Source: JBFHER01 sp041584055
Lineage (GTDB): Bacteria; Bacteroidota; Bacteroidia; Bacteroidales; UBA5342
Length of the DNA stretch: 16,357 bases
Direction: 5' to 3'
NCBI GenBank assembly: GCA_041584055.1
Contig: JBFHER010000063.1
Span: 1-16,357 of the forward strand
Made by a program: the position numbers and the translations under genes. Shown here one piece after another: positions 1-6,736 of this stretch (within the stretch, counting starts at the first letter, position 1; each line of letters opens with the position of its first letter). The notes below the pieces were generated by a model. That model was not told the origin of the DNA. It saw only the letters and a list, made by a program, of their open reading frames with translations, and ran no database searches.

Positions 1-1
1 A

Positions 2-430
2 CATCTGGGTCCTCAAAAATGCTGTTGGATTGAAGATGAAAGTGCCAACATTGGAAATGTAAGGTTGCCAAAACCTTTTTGGGATATTAAGCGCAGTTCC
101 CCCATTTTTGAGGTTCAGATTTCAAGGGAACAGCGAATCAAGCGTTTGGTTAATGAGTACGGAAATCAGAACAAAGGAGAGCTAATTGATGCCATTCATC
201 GCATTACAAAGCGGCTTGGAAACGAAAAAGCACAAAAAAGTATACTGGCAATTGAGGAAGGGCAAATGGCGCAAGTCGCCGATTTTGTTCTGGATTACTA
301 TGATAAAGGTTATAAAAATGCAATGTTACGTGAAGAAAATAATCGAAAACACGTGATGTGTGAAGTTAAAACGAAATTTGATGCAGGTCAAATCGCTGAT
401 CAATTAATAAAACTAAATAATTTAAAATGA
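2..430 (+). CDS. mnmH: tRNA 2-selenouridine(34) synthase, C-terminal part (cut by window start)
   Basis: The reading frame is open from base 2 to the TGA at 428-430 and gives 142 residues with no start, so this is the 3' end of a longer gene. MnmH (SelU/YbbB) replaces sulfur with selenium at C2 of the wobble uridine in certain tRNAs, using selenophosphate from SelD. Recognition rests on WIEDESANIGNVRLP, which matches the conserved W-x-EDES-x-x-IG motif of the C-terminal half, followed by a helical tail containing RLVNEYG, IHRITKRLG and a YYDKGY segment as in the E. coli protein. The N-terminal rhodanese domain and the P-loop would lie upstream of the window. A TTG at 65 could be mistaken for a start, but the conserved motif lies before it. 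The gene heads a same-strand cluster ending in selD, which supports the call. No internal damage is visible. Confidence 0.88.
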   Translation, partial: HLGPQKCCWIEDESANIGNVRLPKPFWDIKRSSPIFEVQISREQRIKRLVNEYGNQNKGELIDAIHRITKRLGNEKAQKSILAIEEGQMAQVADFVLDYYDKGYKNAMLREENNRKHVMCEVKTKFDAGQIADQLIKLNNLK

Positions 431-487
431 ATCTGTTGGTAGTTTGCTGCTGACCGAAATTTGACGTATAGAAATAAATATATAAAA

Positions 488-1093
488 ATGAAAACAGTTG
501 ATGCAAAAGGTTTGCTTTGCCCGCAACCATTGATAATGGCAAAGCGGGCAATGAAAGAAATGGATGATTTAGAGGAAATGATTGTCTTGTGTGACAATCC
601 AACGTCACTTAAAAATCTGATGACATTTTTACAGGATCAGGATGCCAGGCCGGAGAGTAGAACCTTAGCGGATGGTGTGTTCGAGATAAAAGCAGTTAAG
701 CCGCACGCCTTTAATAAGGAGGTGGATGAAGTTGCCTATTGTACATCTGCACCTGCAACGGATTACGTGGTGGTGCTAAAGAGTAATTTAATGGGCGATG
801 GTGATCCCGCTCTGGGTGAAATATTGATGAAGGCTTTTGTTAACGCTTTGCATGAGCAGGAAAAATTACCCACGCATATAATCCTTTATAATTCCGGTGT
901 AAAGTTGGCAGGAAGGGATAGCGATGTACTCGATGCACTTATAAATCTGGAAGATGAAGGAATTAGAGTGATCGTTTGTGGAACTTGCATCGATTTTTAC
1001 GGTATGAAGGATTTAGTGGGTGTGGGTATGATCTCAAATATGTACACCATCACAGAAACCATGGCTAATGCTGGTCATATTCTTTCAGTATAA
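488..1093 (+). CDS. yedF: Selenium metabolism protein YedF (TusA-like + DsrE-like)
   Basis: This 201-residue protein has two parts. Residues 1-70 are a TusA/SirA-like sulfur carrier domain with the signature LLCPQP (Cys11 in CPxP). Residues about 90-201 are a DsrE/F-like domain containing a CGTC pair (Cys164, Cys167) in VIVCGTCIDF. This is the architecture of the YedF family, which occurs beside selD in many selenium-using bacteria and is thought to handle activated sulfur or selenium. Its exact reaction is not established. The ATG at 488 was chosen because the TusA fold normally begins one or two residues before VDAKGLLCP; a TTG at 461 would add nine unconserved residues. The gene lies 57 bases after mnmH and 11 bases before the cysteine desulfurase-like gene, so it is probably co-transcribed. 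A role as a Se/S relay between the lyase and SelD is inference. Confidence 0.88.
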   Translation: MKTVDAKGLLCPQPLIMAKRAMKEMDDLEEMIVLCDNPTSLKNLMTFLQDQDARPESRTLADGVFEIKAVKPHAFNKEVDEVAYCTSAPATDYVVVLKSNLMGDGDPALGEILMKAFVNALHEQEKLPTHIILYNSGVKLAGRDSDVLDALINLEDEGIRVIVCGTCIDFYGMKDLVGVGMISNMYTITETMANAGHILSV

Positions 1094-1104
1094 AAATAAA
1101 TCAT

Positions 1105-2229
1105 ATGCCTAATTTGTATTTTGATAATGGATGCACAAGTTTCCCAAAACCACCTGAAGTGCTTGATTATACGCTTCGGTATTATAATCATGGGGGTTCA
1201 TATGGTCGAAGTGCATATCCACGCACCCAGGAATCAACAGCTTTAACCGAAGAATGCAGAGATCTGCTGGCACAAAAAATTGGGATTGAAAATCCTGATA
1301 ATCTTGCATTTTGTTCAGGTGCAACACAGGGATTAAATACAATTATCATGGGAATGGACCTTAAGGGGAAAGATGTTTTTGTAGCTCCCATGGATCACAA
1401 TGCGACAATGCGTCCGCTAAAGTACCTTCAAGAGGCGGTTGGGATAAAGGTAAAAATGCTGCCACACCAATCTGATGGCAAGATCAATGTGGCAACCATT
1501 AAGGATCACCTCACTGATAATACCGGATTGGTAGTGGTGAATTACGTGAGTAATGTCAATGGGGTGATTCAGCCTCTAGGAGAGATAAAAAATGCCATTG
1601 GTGCAGTTCCTCTGCTTGTAGATGGAAGTCAGGCTGTGGGACATGTTCCTGTGGATATTGATGGTGGAAACATCGATATGATGGCTTTCACAGCGCATAA
1701 AGGTCTGCTGGGACCAACAGGCCTTGGCGCGTTTTATGTTCGGAACCCTGAATTGGTGAAACCACTTTTAAGAGGTGGAACAGGAAGTTTGTCTGATTCT
1801 CATAATATGCCGGAGTTTACACCAGACAAATACCAGGCAGGAACTCCCAATGTAGCTGGTATTTATGGCTTGTATGGTGCCTTGATTGCTGAAATTGAAC
1901 CACTGCATACAAGAGCTGATTATAAACATCTTTTAGATGAAATTGATGCAATCGATGGTGTGATTTTATTAAAAGCTCTGGATTTTGATGATCAGGGTGA
2001 AGTCTTTTCAATCACAATTGATGGCTTAGTGGCTTCCGATATTTCACTTCAACTCTACGACCGGTTTTCCATCGAAACAAGGGCCGGATTGCATTGCGCC
2101 CCATCAGCCCATCAGTTACTGGGAACCTACCCGTCAGGATCTTGCAGAATTGGGGTGTCTCCCTACCATACTCCTGATGATTTCAGAATCCTAGAGGAGG
2201 CCATCCGAAAAATAAGCATACATGCGTAA
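1105..2229 (+). CDS. Cysteine desulfurase / selenocysteine lyase-like PLP enzyme
   Basis: A 374-residue aminotransferase class V protein of the cysteine desulfurase type. Visible landmarks are the N-terminal YFDNGCTSFPKPPEV, the substrate/PLP region SGATQGLN (71-78), Asp173 in LVDGSQAVGH, the PLP lysine Lys199 in FTAHKGLLGPTGLG, and the acceptor Cys331 in RAGLHCAPSAH near the C-terminus. The GLHCAP motif and short length fit the cysteine desulfurase subfamily often found next to selenium genes (TIGR01977-like, from memory) rather than IscS or SufS. Such enzymes remove S from cysteine or Se from selenocysteine and hold it as a persulfide or perselenide. Context suggests that it supplies selenium or sulfur to the neighbouring carriers and SelD. 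Substrate preference cannot be read from sequence. Its stop codon overlaps the start of the DUF3343 gene by eight bases, indicating translational coupling. Confidence 0.85.
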   Translation: MPNLYFDNGCTSFPKPPEVLDYTLRYYNHGGSYGRSAYPRTQESTALTEECRDLLAQKIGIENPDNLAFCSGATQGLNTIIMGMDLKGKDVFVAPMDHNATMRPLKYLQEAVGIKVKMLPHQSDGKINVATIKDHLTDNTGLVVVNYVSNVNGVIQPLGEIKNAIGAVPLLVDGSQAVGHVPVDIDGGNIDMMAFTAHKGLLGPTGLGAFYVRNPELVKPLLRGGTGSLSDSHNMPEFTPDKYQAGTPNVAGIYGLYGALIAEIEPLHTRADYKHLLDEIDAIDGVILLKALDFDDQGEVFSITIDGLVASDISLQLYDRFSIETRAGLHCAPSAHQLLGTYPSGSCRIGVSPYHTPDDFRILEEAIRKISIHA

Positions 2230-2434
2230 CATTCTCTTGTTTCAGAATATTAGAAAAGTCATGCAGGCTGAGCGAATTGCTAAATTGAATGGAATTCCAA
2301 TGAAAATTATGCCGGTGCCGGGACAGTTGTCTTCTGAATGTGGAATGTGCATTCAGCTGGATTACAAAGATGTGCATCACATGATTGAACGATTAAATGA
2401 AAAAAATATAAACTGTCACTATGAACAAATATGA
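2222..2434 (+). CDS. DUF3343 small putative Se/S carrier protein
   Basis: A complete 70-residue protein of the DUF3343 family, which Pfam describes as a putative Se/S carrier. The key feature is PGQLSSECGMCIQL, with Cys40 and Cys43 forming a CGMC pair inside the family motif SSxCGxxI; a third cysteine is at position 65. The N-terminus (NILLFQNIRKVMQAERI) resembles the beta-alpha start of a small ferredoxin-like fold that sets up the cysteine loop. There is no signal peptide, so it is cytoplasmic. The start at 2222 lies inside the end of the PLP enzyme gene (8-base overlap), and the stop lies inside the start of selD (14-base overlap), so all three should be translated together. A job as shuttle of activated selenium between lyase and SelD is inference from motif and position; no member's chemistry is known to me with certainty. 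Confidence 0.82.
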   Translation: MRNILLFQNIRKVMQAERIAKLNGIPMKIMPVPGQLSSECGMCIQLDYKDVHHMIERLNEKNINCHYEQI

Positions 2435-3479
2435 ACAAAATGCCTTTGATCTGCTTTCAACAGTAGAATATGGAGGCTGTTCTGCAAAGTTATCTCCAAA
2501 ACAACTCGAAGAAGTCCTGTTGAAACTGCCCCTGATTAAGGATGATCGTTTGTTGGTGGATATCGAGACGCATGATGATGCGGGTGTTTATCTTTTGAAT
2601 GATGATACAGCACTGATATTTACCACTGATTTTTTTCCCCCGATTTGCTCTGATCCCTATCAGTTTGGCCAGATTGCCGCCTCCAATGCATTAAGTGATG
2701 TGTATGCAATGGGTGGAACACCTCTTTTGGCATTGAACCTGATGATGTTTTCAGCAGACAAAATTCCAATGGAGGCATTTTCACAAATAATGCAGGGCGG
2801 TCTGGATAAAGTGAGTGAAAGTGGTGCGATCCTCGTTGGTGGACACACCATTGATGACCATCCTCCAAAATATGGACTGGCCGTTGTTGGAACAGTTCAT
2901 CCGGATAAGCTGATTACCAATGCGGGTGCTGAAGCTGGAGATGTTCTCATATTGACAAAACCCATTGGAACAGGGGCGCTGGTGGCAGCTCAACGATTGG
3001 GAATGGCGATAAAAGAGGATTATGAACAGGCACTTGCACAGATGGAGTTGTTGAATAAAACCGGAGCTGAAATTGCAGCCAGGTATAAATTGAAAGCTGC
3101 CACGGATATCACCGGCTTTGGATTACTGGGACATGCCTTAAAAATGGCAAAAGCATCCGGACTGAGCTTGAGACTTAATACGCAAAACATACCTTTGCTG
3201 GACAGTGCTTATGAAATATATGATGAGGGTTGTATTCCGGGAGCGGCCTTTCGTAACCTTGAGTTTGTTGATAAGGATGTCAGCTTTTCAAAAGAATTGG
3301 ACTATAATCGAAAAATGCTTTGCTGTGACGCACAGACCAGCGGAGGTCTTTTGCTGTGTGCAAAGCAAAAGGATGCTGCCGAAATAGTGCGAGCGTTTAA
3401 AAATACAGGCAAACATCCCTGGTGTTCAATCGTGGGAGAGGTTATCCCCAAGGGCCGTAAAACAGTTTATGTGGATTGA
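2421..3479 (+). CDS. selD: Selenide, water dikinase (selenophosphate synthetase)
   Basis: SelD uses ATP and selenide to make selenophosphate, the Se donor for MnmH and for selenocysteine synthesis. The 352-residue protein is full length. The catalytic site is YGGCSAKLSPK, where Cys20 and Lys23 align with Cys17 and Lys20 of the E. coli enzyme; the second E. coli cysteine (Cys19) is alanine here. Metal/ATP aspartates are visible at HDDAGVY (52-53), Asp70 in TTDFFPPI, Asp93 in NALSDVYAMGG and Asp229 in ATDITGFGLLGH, and GGHTIDDHPPKYGLAVVG is also typical. Codon 20 is TGT, so this is a cysteine form and not a selenoprotein. ATG 2421 is the only sensible start; it overlaps the DUF3343 gene, and the ATGAACAAA word occurs there twice, ten bases apart. 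It is the last gene of the cluster. Confidence 0.96.
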   Translation: MNKYEQNAFDLLSTVEYGGCSAKLSPKQLEEVLLKLPLIKDDRLLVDIETHDDAGVYLLNDDTALIFTTDFFPPICSDPYQFGQIAASNALSDVYAMGGTPLLALNLMMFSADKIPMEAFSQIMQGGLDKVSESGAILVGGHTIDDHPPKYGLAVVGTVHPDKLITNAGAEAGDVLILTKPIGTGALVAAQRLGMAIKEDYEQALAQMELLNKTGAEIAARYKLKAATDITGFGLLGHALKMAKASGLSLRLNTQNIPLLDSAYEIYDEGCIPGAAFRNLEFVDKDVSFSKELDYNRKMLCCDAQTSGGLLLCAKQKDAAEIVRAFKNTGKHPWCSIVGEVIPKGRKTVYVD

Positions 3480-3509
3480 TCATTTGGCGATTCTTTAATA
3501 CGATTCTTT

Positions 3510-3526
3510 AGCTCTGACCCAGGGCT
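3510..3526 (+). terminator. Possible stem-loop terminator after selD
   Basis: Thirty bases after the selD stop there is a compact inverted repeat, AGCTCTG - ACC - CAGGGCT, that can form a 7-bp stem with one G-U pair. The stem is followed by GGTAAAATCCCCTTT rather than a clean T run, so intrinsic termination would be weak. Its position at the end of the selenium cluster, before a gene with its own apparent leader, is the main support. Just upstream the decamer CGATTCTTTA occurs twice (3488-3497 and 3501-3510). The rest of the 3480-3657 gap is AT-rich and holds no recognised gene. Confidence 0.35.
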
Positions 3527-3657
3527 GGTAAAATCCCCTTTATTGAAGTGTTTAAAGCAAAAAAGATTTTTCATTTTAGATTTTTTTGTTTGTTTAATCA
3601 ATTGAATTTAAAGAACATTCTTTGTAAGTTTACGCACCGAAATTGAACGGTTTACCT

Positions 3658-5748
3658 ATGGGGTATCGATTGTTGACCATACTTCTGTTTTTATTGATTC
3701 ATTGCTTGAGTTCTACCGCCCAGGATGATATTGCTTTGGTTAAGCAAAACATAAGGGAATGGTTTGCAACTCAGAAAGCCGACGCTACAGAAATAGACTC
3801 ACTTTTGACAGGTCTGGATGAGAATGGGGCATGGGATGATATTGATTATACCATTAAACAAAGGGGCGATTGGCCTGTGATGTACCACCTTGATCGTCTG
3901 CTATCCTTAAGCATTGCATTTGTAACAAATGATACCTTGCTCTCTGACAGTTTAGGCAATAAGAAGAAGATCCTGGCCGCTTACGATTACTTTGTTACAA
4001 ACAATTTTACAAATACAAACTGGTGGAACAATGTCATTGGCATTCAACGGAGTCTGGGTCCGATTACCATCCTGTTGGAGGACCATCTTAGCAATTCAGT
4101 GGTTAAGAAGGGTATGGAAATTTTGAAACGCCCTGAAATCGGAAAGACAGGACAAAATAAAGTGTGGTTGGCTGGAAATGTGATATATCGTGCTGTTATG
4201 CAGAGTGATACAGCGTTGTTAAGAGCGTCAAGCAATGCCATAAAGGAGGAAATCACGGTTACAGATGGAGAGGGGATACAGGCCGATTATTCCTTTCATC
4301 AACATGGACCTCAGCAGCAGTTTGGGAATTATGGTTTGCATTACGCCGAACAAATGATTTTTTGGGGAGCTGTTTTAGATAGCACGCGCTATGCATTTTC
4401 TGAAACGCAAAAAGGAATTTTACGACATTTTCTATTTGATGGTCTCCGTTGGGTATCCATGTACAATCAGTTTGACATTAGCGCCTGTGGAAGACAATTA
4501 TTTCCGGATGAGCAGTTACGAAAAGACCGTTTATTTCAGCGCATACTTGAAGATTTCAGCGCATTGGATGAAAAATCTCAGCTGAGATCAACGGTTTCGG
4601 AAGGGAATAAATACTTTTGGAACTCAGATTACATGCTGCATCATCAGGAGAGGTTTGCATCAAGCATAAAGATGTCTTCAACAAGGGTTTTGGGAGCGGA
4701 GGCAGGCAATGATGAAAATATGTTGGGATATCATTTGGGTGATGGTGCGATGTACATCTACAGAAATGGAAAGGAATATTTAAATATATTCCCTTTCTGG
4801 GATTGGCGAAAGATCCCCGGTACAACCACCCGTCAGGATACACTGCCCTTGCCCGTTCTAAACTGGAGTGGTTATCACAACCAATCTGATTTTGTGGGAG
4901 CTTGTTCAAACAAGCGCATAGGAATAGCTGCCATGAACTATAATCGGGATAGCCTGAATGCCCTTAAGTCCTGGTTTATGTTTGAAGATGCGGTGGTTTG
5001 TGTTGGGAGCGGGATTCAAAGCAAGCGCATGGGACCTGTAGTGACTTCGATTAATCAATGTTATTTATCAGGCAAAGTTATTGTTGCCGACAATGAATAC
5101 ATTCGGGCTTTGGGAAAAGGTGAACATTTTTTTGAAAATCTGCAGTGGGTTGTACACGACAGTATTGGATACTACTTTTTCTACAATCAACAGGTGGTTA
5201 TTGAAAAAAATGCCGGTAGTGGAAATTGGAAAAAAGTAGTAGCTTATTTGCCTGAAGTGTCTATGGAGGAAGAATTGTTTAGCATGACCATAGAACATGG
5301 AGATGCCCCCGAAGGTGGTACTTATGCATATTGTGTTGTGCCAGGAGTAGATCGTAGCACCATGGAGTCCTACTATCGCTATCAGCTTTTGGAAAACACT
5401 GATGCGGTGCATGCAGTCATGGATGGCAAAAAAGAACGCTACGGAATCGTATTTTTCAAGGAAAGGGGCCTGATGCTCTCAAAGAATCTGGGGGTGGGCG
5501 TAAATCATCCAGCCATTGTAATGCTTGAGGTTAACAGTGAAGGACTTGTATTGAATCTTTCGGATCCAAGTTGTTTGCAGGACGCGTTGGAAGTAACCAT
5601 CATTGGAAATTATTCAAGCTCTGATACAAAATTTTCAAATGATCTGAAAAATGGGGAAACAACTTTTTTTGTTGATTTGCCCGATGGTAAGCGTGCAGGT
5701 TCAAGTGTTGAGATTTTTATTAAACGAAGTCAATTACATCATCCATAG
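3658..5748 (+). CDS. Secreted polysaccharide lyase family 8 (chondroitin AC / hyaluronate lyase-like)
   Basis: PL8 enzymes cleave uronic-acid polysaccharides such as chondroitin and hyaluronan by beta-elimination. From ATG 3658 the product is 696 residues, close to the roughly 700 of Flavobacterium (Pedobacter) heparinum chondroitinase AC. Residues 1-22 (MGYRLLTILLFLLIHCLSST then AQ) form a signal peptide, so it is exported; an upstream TTG at 3643 is less likely. The alpha-toroid domain contains NTNWWNNVIGIQRSLG (119-134) and the catalytic stretch DYSFHQHGPQQQFGNYG. His216, Tyr225 and Arg279 have the same spacing as the His225/Tyr234/Arg288 I recall for the heparinum enzyme. NDENMLGYHLGDG (about 351-363) begins the beta-sandwich part and carries a likely catalytic Glu353. 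No C-terminal sorting domain is seen. No SusC/SusD, sulfatase or glucuronyl hydrolase gene is adjacent. Exact substrate is not determinable. Confidence 0.9.
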   Translation: MGYRLLTILLFLLIHCLSSTAQDDIALVKQNIREWFATQKADATEIDSLLTGLDENGAWDDIDYTIKQRGDWPVMYHLDRLLSLSIAFVTNDTLLSDSLGNKKKILAAYDYFVTNNFTNTNWWNNVIGIQRSLGPITILLEDHLSNSVVKKGMEILKRPEIGKTGQNKVWLAGNVIYRAVMQSDTALLRASSNAIKEEITVTDGEGIQADYSFHQHGPQQQFGNYGLHYAEQMIFWGAVLDSTRYAFSETQKGILRHFLFDGLRWVSMYNQFDISACGRQLFPDEQLRKDRLFQRILEDFSALDEKSQLRSTVSEGNKYFWNSDYMLHHQERFASSIKMSSTRVLGAEAGNDENMLGYHLGDGAMYIYRNGKEYLNIFPFWDWRKIPGTTTRQDTLPLPVLNWSGYHNQSDFVGACSNKRIGIAAMNYNRDSLNALKSWFMFEDAVVCVGSGIQSKRMGPVVTSINQCYLSGKVIVADNEYIRALGKGEHFFENLQWVVHDSIGYYFFYNQQVVIEKNAGSGNWKKVVAYLPEVSMEEELFSMTIEHGDAPEGGTYAYCVVPGVDRSTMESYYRYQLLENTDAVHAVMDGKKERYGIVFFKERGLMLSKNLGVGVNHPAIVMLEVNSEGLVLNLSDPSCLQDALEVTIIGNYSSSDTKFSNDLKNGETTFFVDLPDGKRAGSSVEIFIKRSQLHHP

Positions 5749-5815
5749 TTAGTCCTGCCTTAAAGAAGTACTTCAAGGTTTACCACACTCTGCATCGCTA
5801 CAGGAAAGCAATTCT

Positions 5816-6664
5816 TCAGTACTTTTCAGGTACAAATGTTTGGTCTGAAAATGGTGGACGAATGTATCCTTTCTTGATCTTTCTTGGCGGCAGTTCCACC
5901 GGAGCCGGGGTCAAGTCTTCATATGGAATCAAACTGAGGAAGTGAGAGATGCAATTAAGTCGCGCCAGCTTTTTATTGTCGGCACGAACAACATACCATG
6001 GCGCTTGTTTAATGTCGGTATACTTGAACATTTCATCTTTTGCCCGAGAATATTCCTGCCATTTGGCTCTTGATTCCAGATCCATCGGGCTTAACTTCCA
6101 TCGCTTCGTTGGATCATCAATCCTGGATTGGAAACGCCGTTCCTGTTCTTCGTCAGAAACGGAAAACCAATATTTTATAAGGATCGTATTGGAACGCACC
6201 AACATCCGTTCAAATTCGGGACAGGTTCGAAGAAATTCTTCATATTCCTCATTTGTGCAAAAATCCATCACATGTTCAACACCGGCACGATTGTACCAGC
6301 TTCGGTCAAAGAGTACCATTTCTCCTGCAGCGGGTAAATGTGGGACATAACGTTGGAAATACCATTGCGATTTTTCACGTTCGGTGGGGGTGCCAAGTGC
6401 AACCACCTTACAGATTCGTGGATTCAGTGGTTCCGTTATCCGCTTGATCACACCTCCCTTTCCAGCGGCATCCCGGCCTTCAAAAAGAACAACGACTTTT
6501 AGTTTTTTATACTTAATCCACTCCTGTAGCTTCACCAATTCGATTTCAAGCTTTCTGAGTTCGGATTCGTAGATTTTTTTATTAATCCGTCGCCGATCTC
6601 GTTTTTCCGGTTCCAGTTCCATAACTTGAGTGTGGGTTGGATCTTTTACTTTAGTCATAGTCAT
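5816..6664 (-). CDS. ppk2: Polyphosphate kinase 2 family protein
   Basis: PPK2 proteins transfer phosphate between polyphosphate and nucleotides, usually making ATP or GTP from the diphosphates. From the ATG at 6664 the product has 282 residues and a single PPK2 domain of normal length. Motifs include the Walker A loop FEGRDAAGKGG (61-71), the Walker B region LFDRSWYNRAGVE (118-130), SQWYFQRYVPHLPAAGE between them, and the lid-type YWFSVSDEEQERRFQSR. A second ATG lies two codons downstream at 6658, and a TTG at 6685 is possible but unsupported; no clear ribosome binding site separates them. The gene sits 72 bases downstream of the GH97-fragment lipoprotein gene on the same strand, and its 3' end faces the PL8 gene 67 bases away. 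Nucleotide preference (ADP, GDP or AMP) cannot be assigned from this reading. Confidence 0.92.
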   Translation of the reverse strand: MTMTKVKDPTHTQVMELEPEKRDRRRINKKIYESELRKLEIELVKLQEWIKYKKLKVVVLFEGRDAAGKGGVIKRITEPLNPRICKVVALGTPTEREKSQWYFQRYVPHLPAAGEMVLFDRSWYNRAGVEHVMDFCTNEEYEEFLRTCPEFERMLVRSNTILIKYWFSVSDEEQERRFQSRIDDPTKRWKLSPMDLESRAKWQEYSRAKDEMFKYTDIKQAPWYVVRADNKKLARLNCISHFLSLIPYEDLTPAPVELPPRKIKKGYIRPPFSDQTFVPEKY

Positions 6665-6682
6665 CAGTCTTAAGTATCGTAA

Positions 6683-6715
6683 CAAACGACGCTGATAAAG
6701 TTAGCGAACAAAAAA
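6683..6715 (-). promoter_or_regulatory. Candidate promoter for ppk2
   Basis: On the minus strand a TTTTTTG run (6715-6709) is followed after 18 bases by GTCGTTTG (6690-6683). This resembles the Bacteroidota arrangement TTTG - about 19 bases - TAnnTTTG, with two mismatches in the -7 element. It lies just upstream of the ppk2 start at 6664. Read by eye only, so support is weak. Confidence 0.28.
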
Positions 6716-6736
6716 CTGAAATCAAAAAAAGTTGGG

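Noticed and set aside
65..430. A stand-alone 121-residue hypothetical protein starting at TTG 65.
   Set aside because: The frame is open back to base 2 and the upstream residues contain the conserved WIEDES motif of MnmH, so this is the tail of a longer gene.
2478..2480. A selenocysteine codon in SelD.
   Set aside because: The catalytic codon 20 is TGT (Cys), and no in-frame TGA is present.
3585..3624. A Bacteroidota promoter for the PL8 gene (TTTG near 3589 and ATTCTTTG at 3617-3624).
   Set aside because: Two fixed positions of the -7 element mismatch and the spacing of 24 or more bases is too long; not strong enough to list.
4556..4909. A minus-strand open frame of about 117 codons inside the PL8 gene.
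   Set aside because: It is fully antisense to a conserved gene and has no recognisable domain or start site.
5758..5778. Palindrome CCTTAAAGAAGTACTTCAAGG between the convergent PL8 and ppk2 genes, considered as a two-way terminator.
   Set aside because: The perfect core GAAGTACTTC leaves almost no loop, and no T run follows on either strand. It may be chance.
6686..6736. A frameshifted continuation of the GH97 catalytic domain.
   Set aside because: Only about 50 AT-rich bases lie between the stop and the ppk2 leader, and no GH97 barrel motif appears in any frame.
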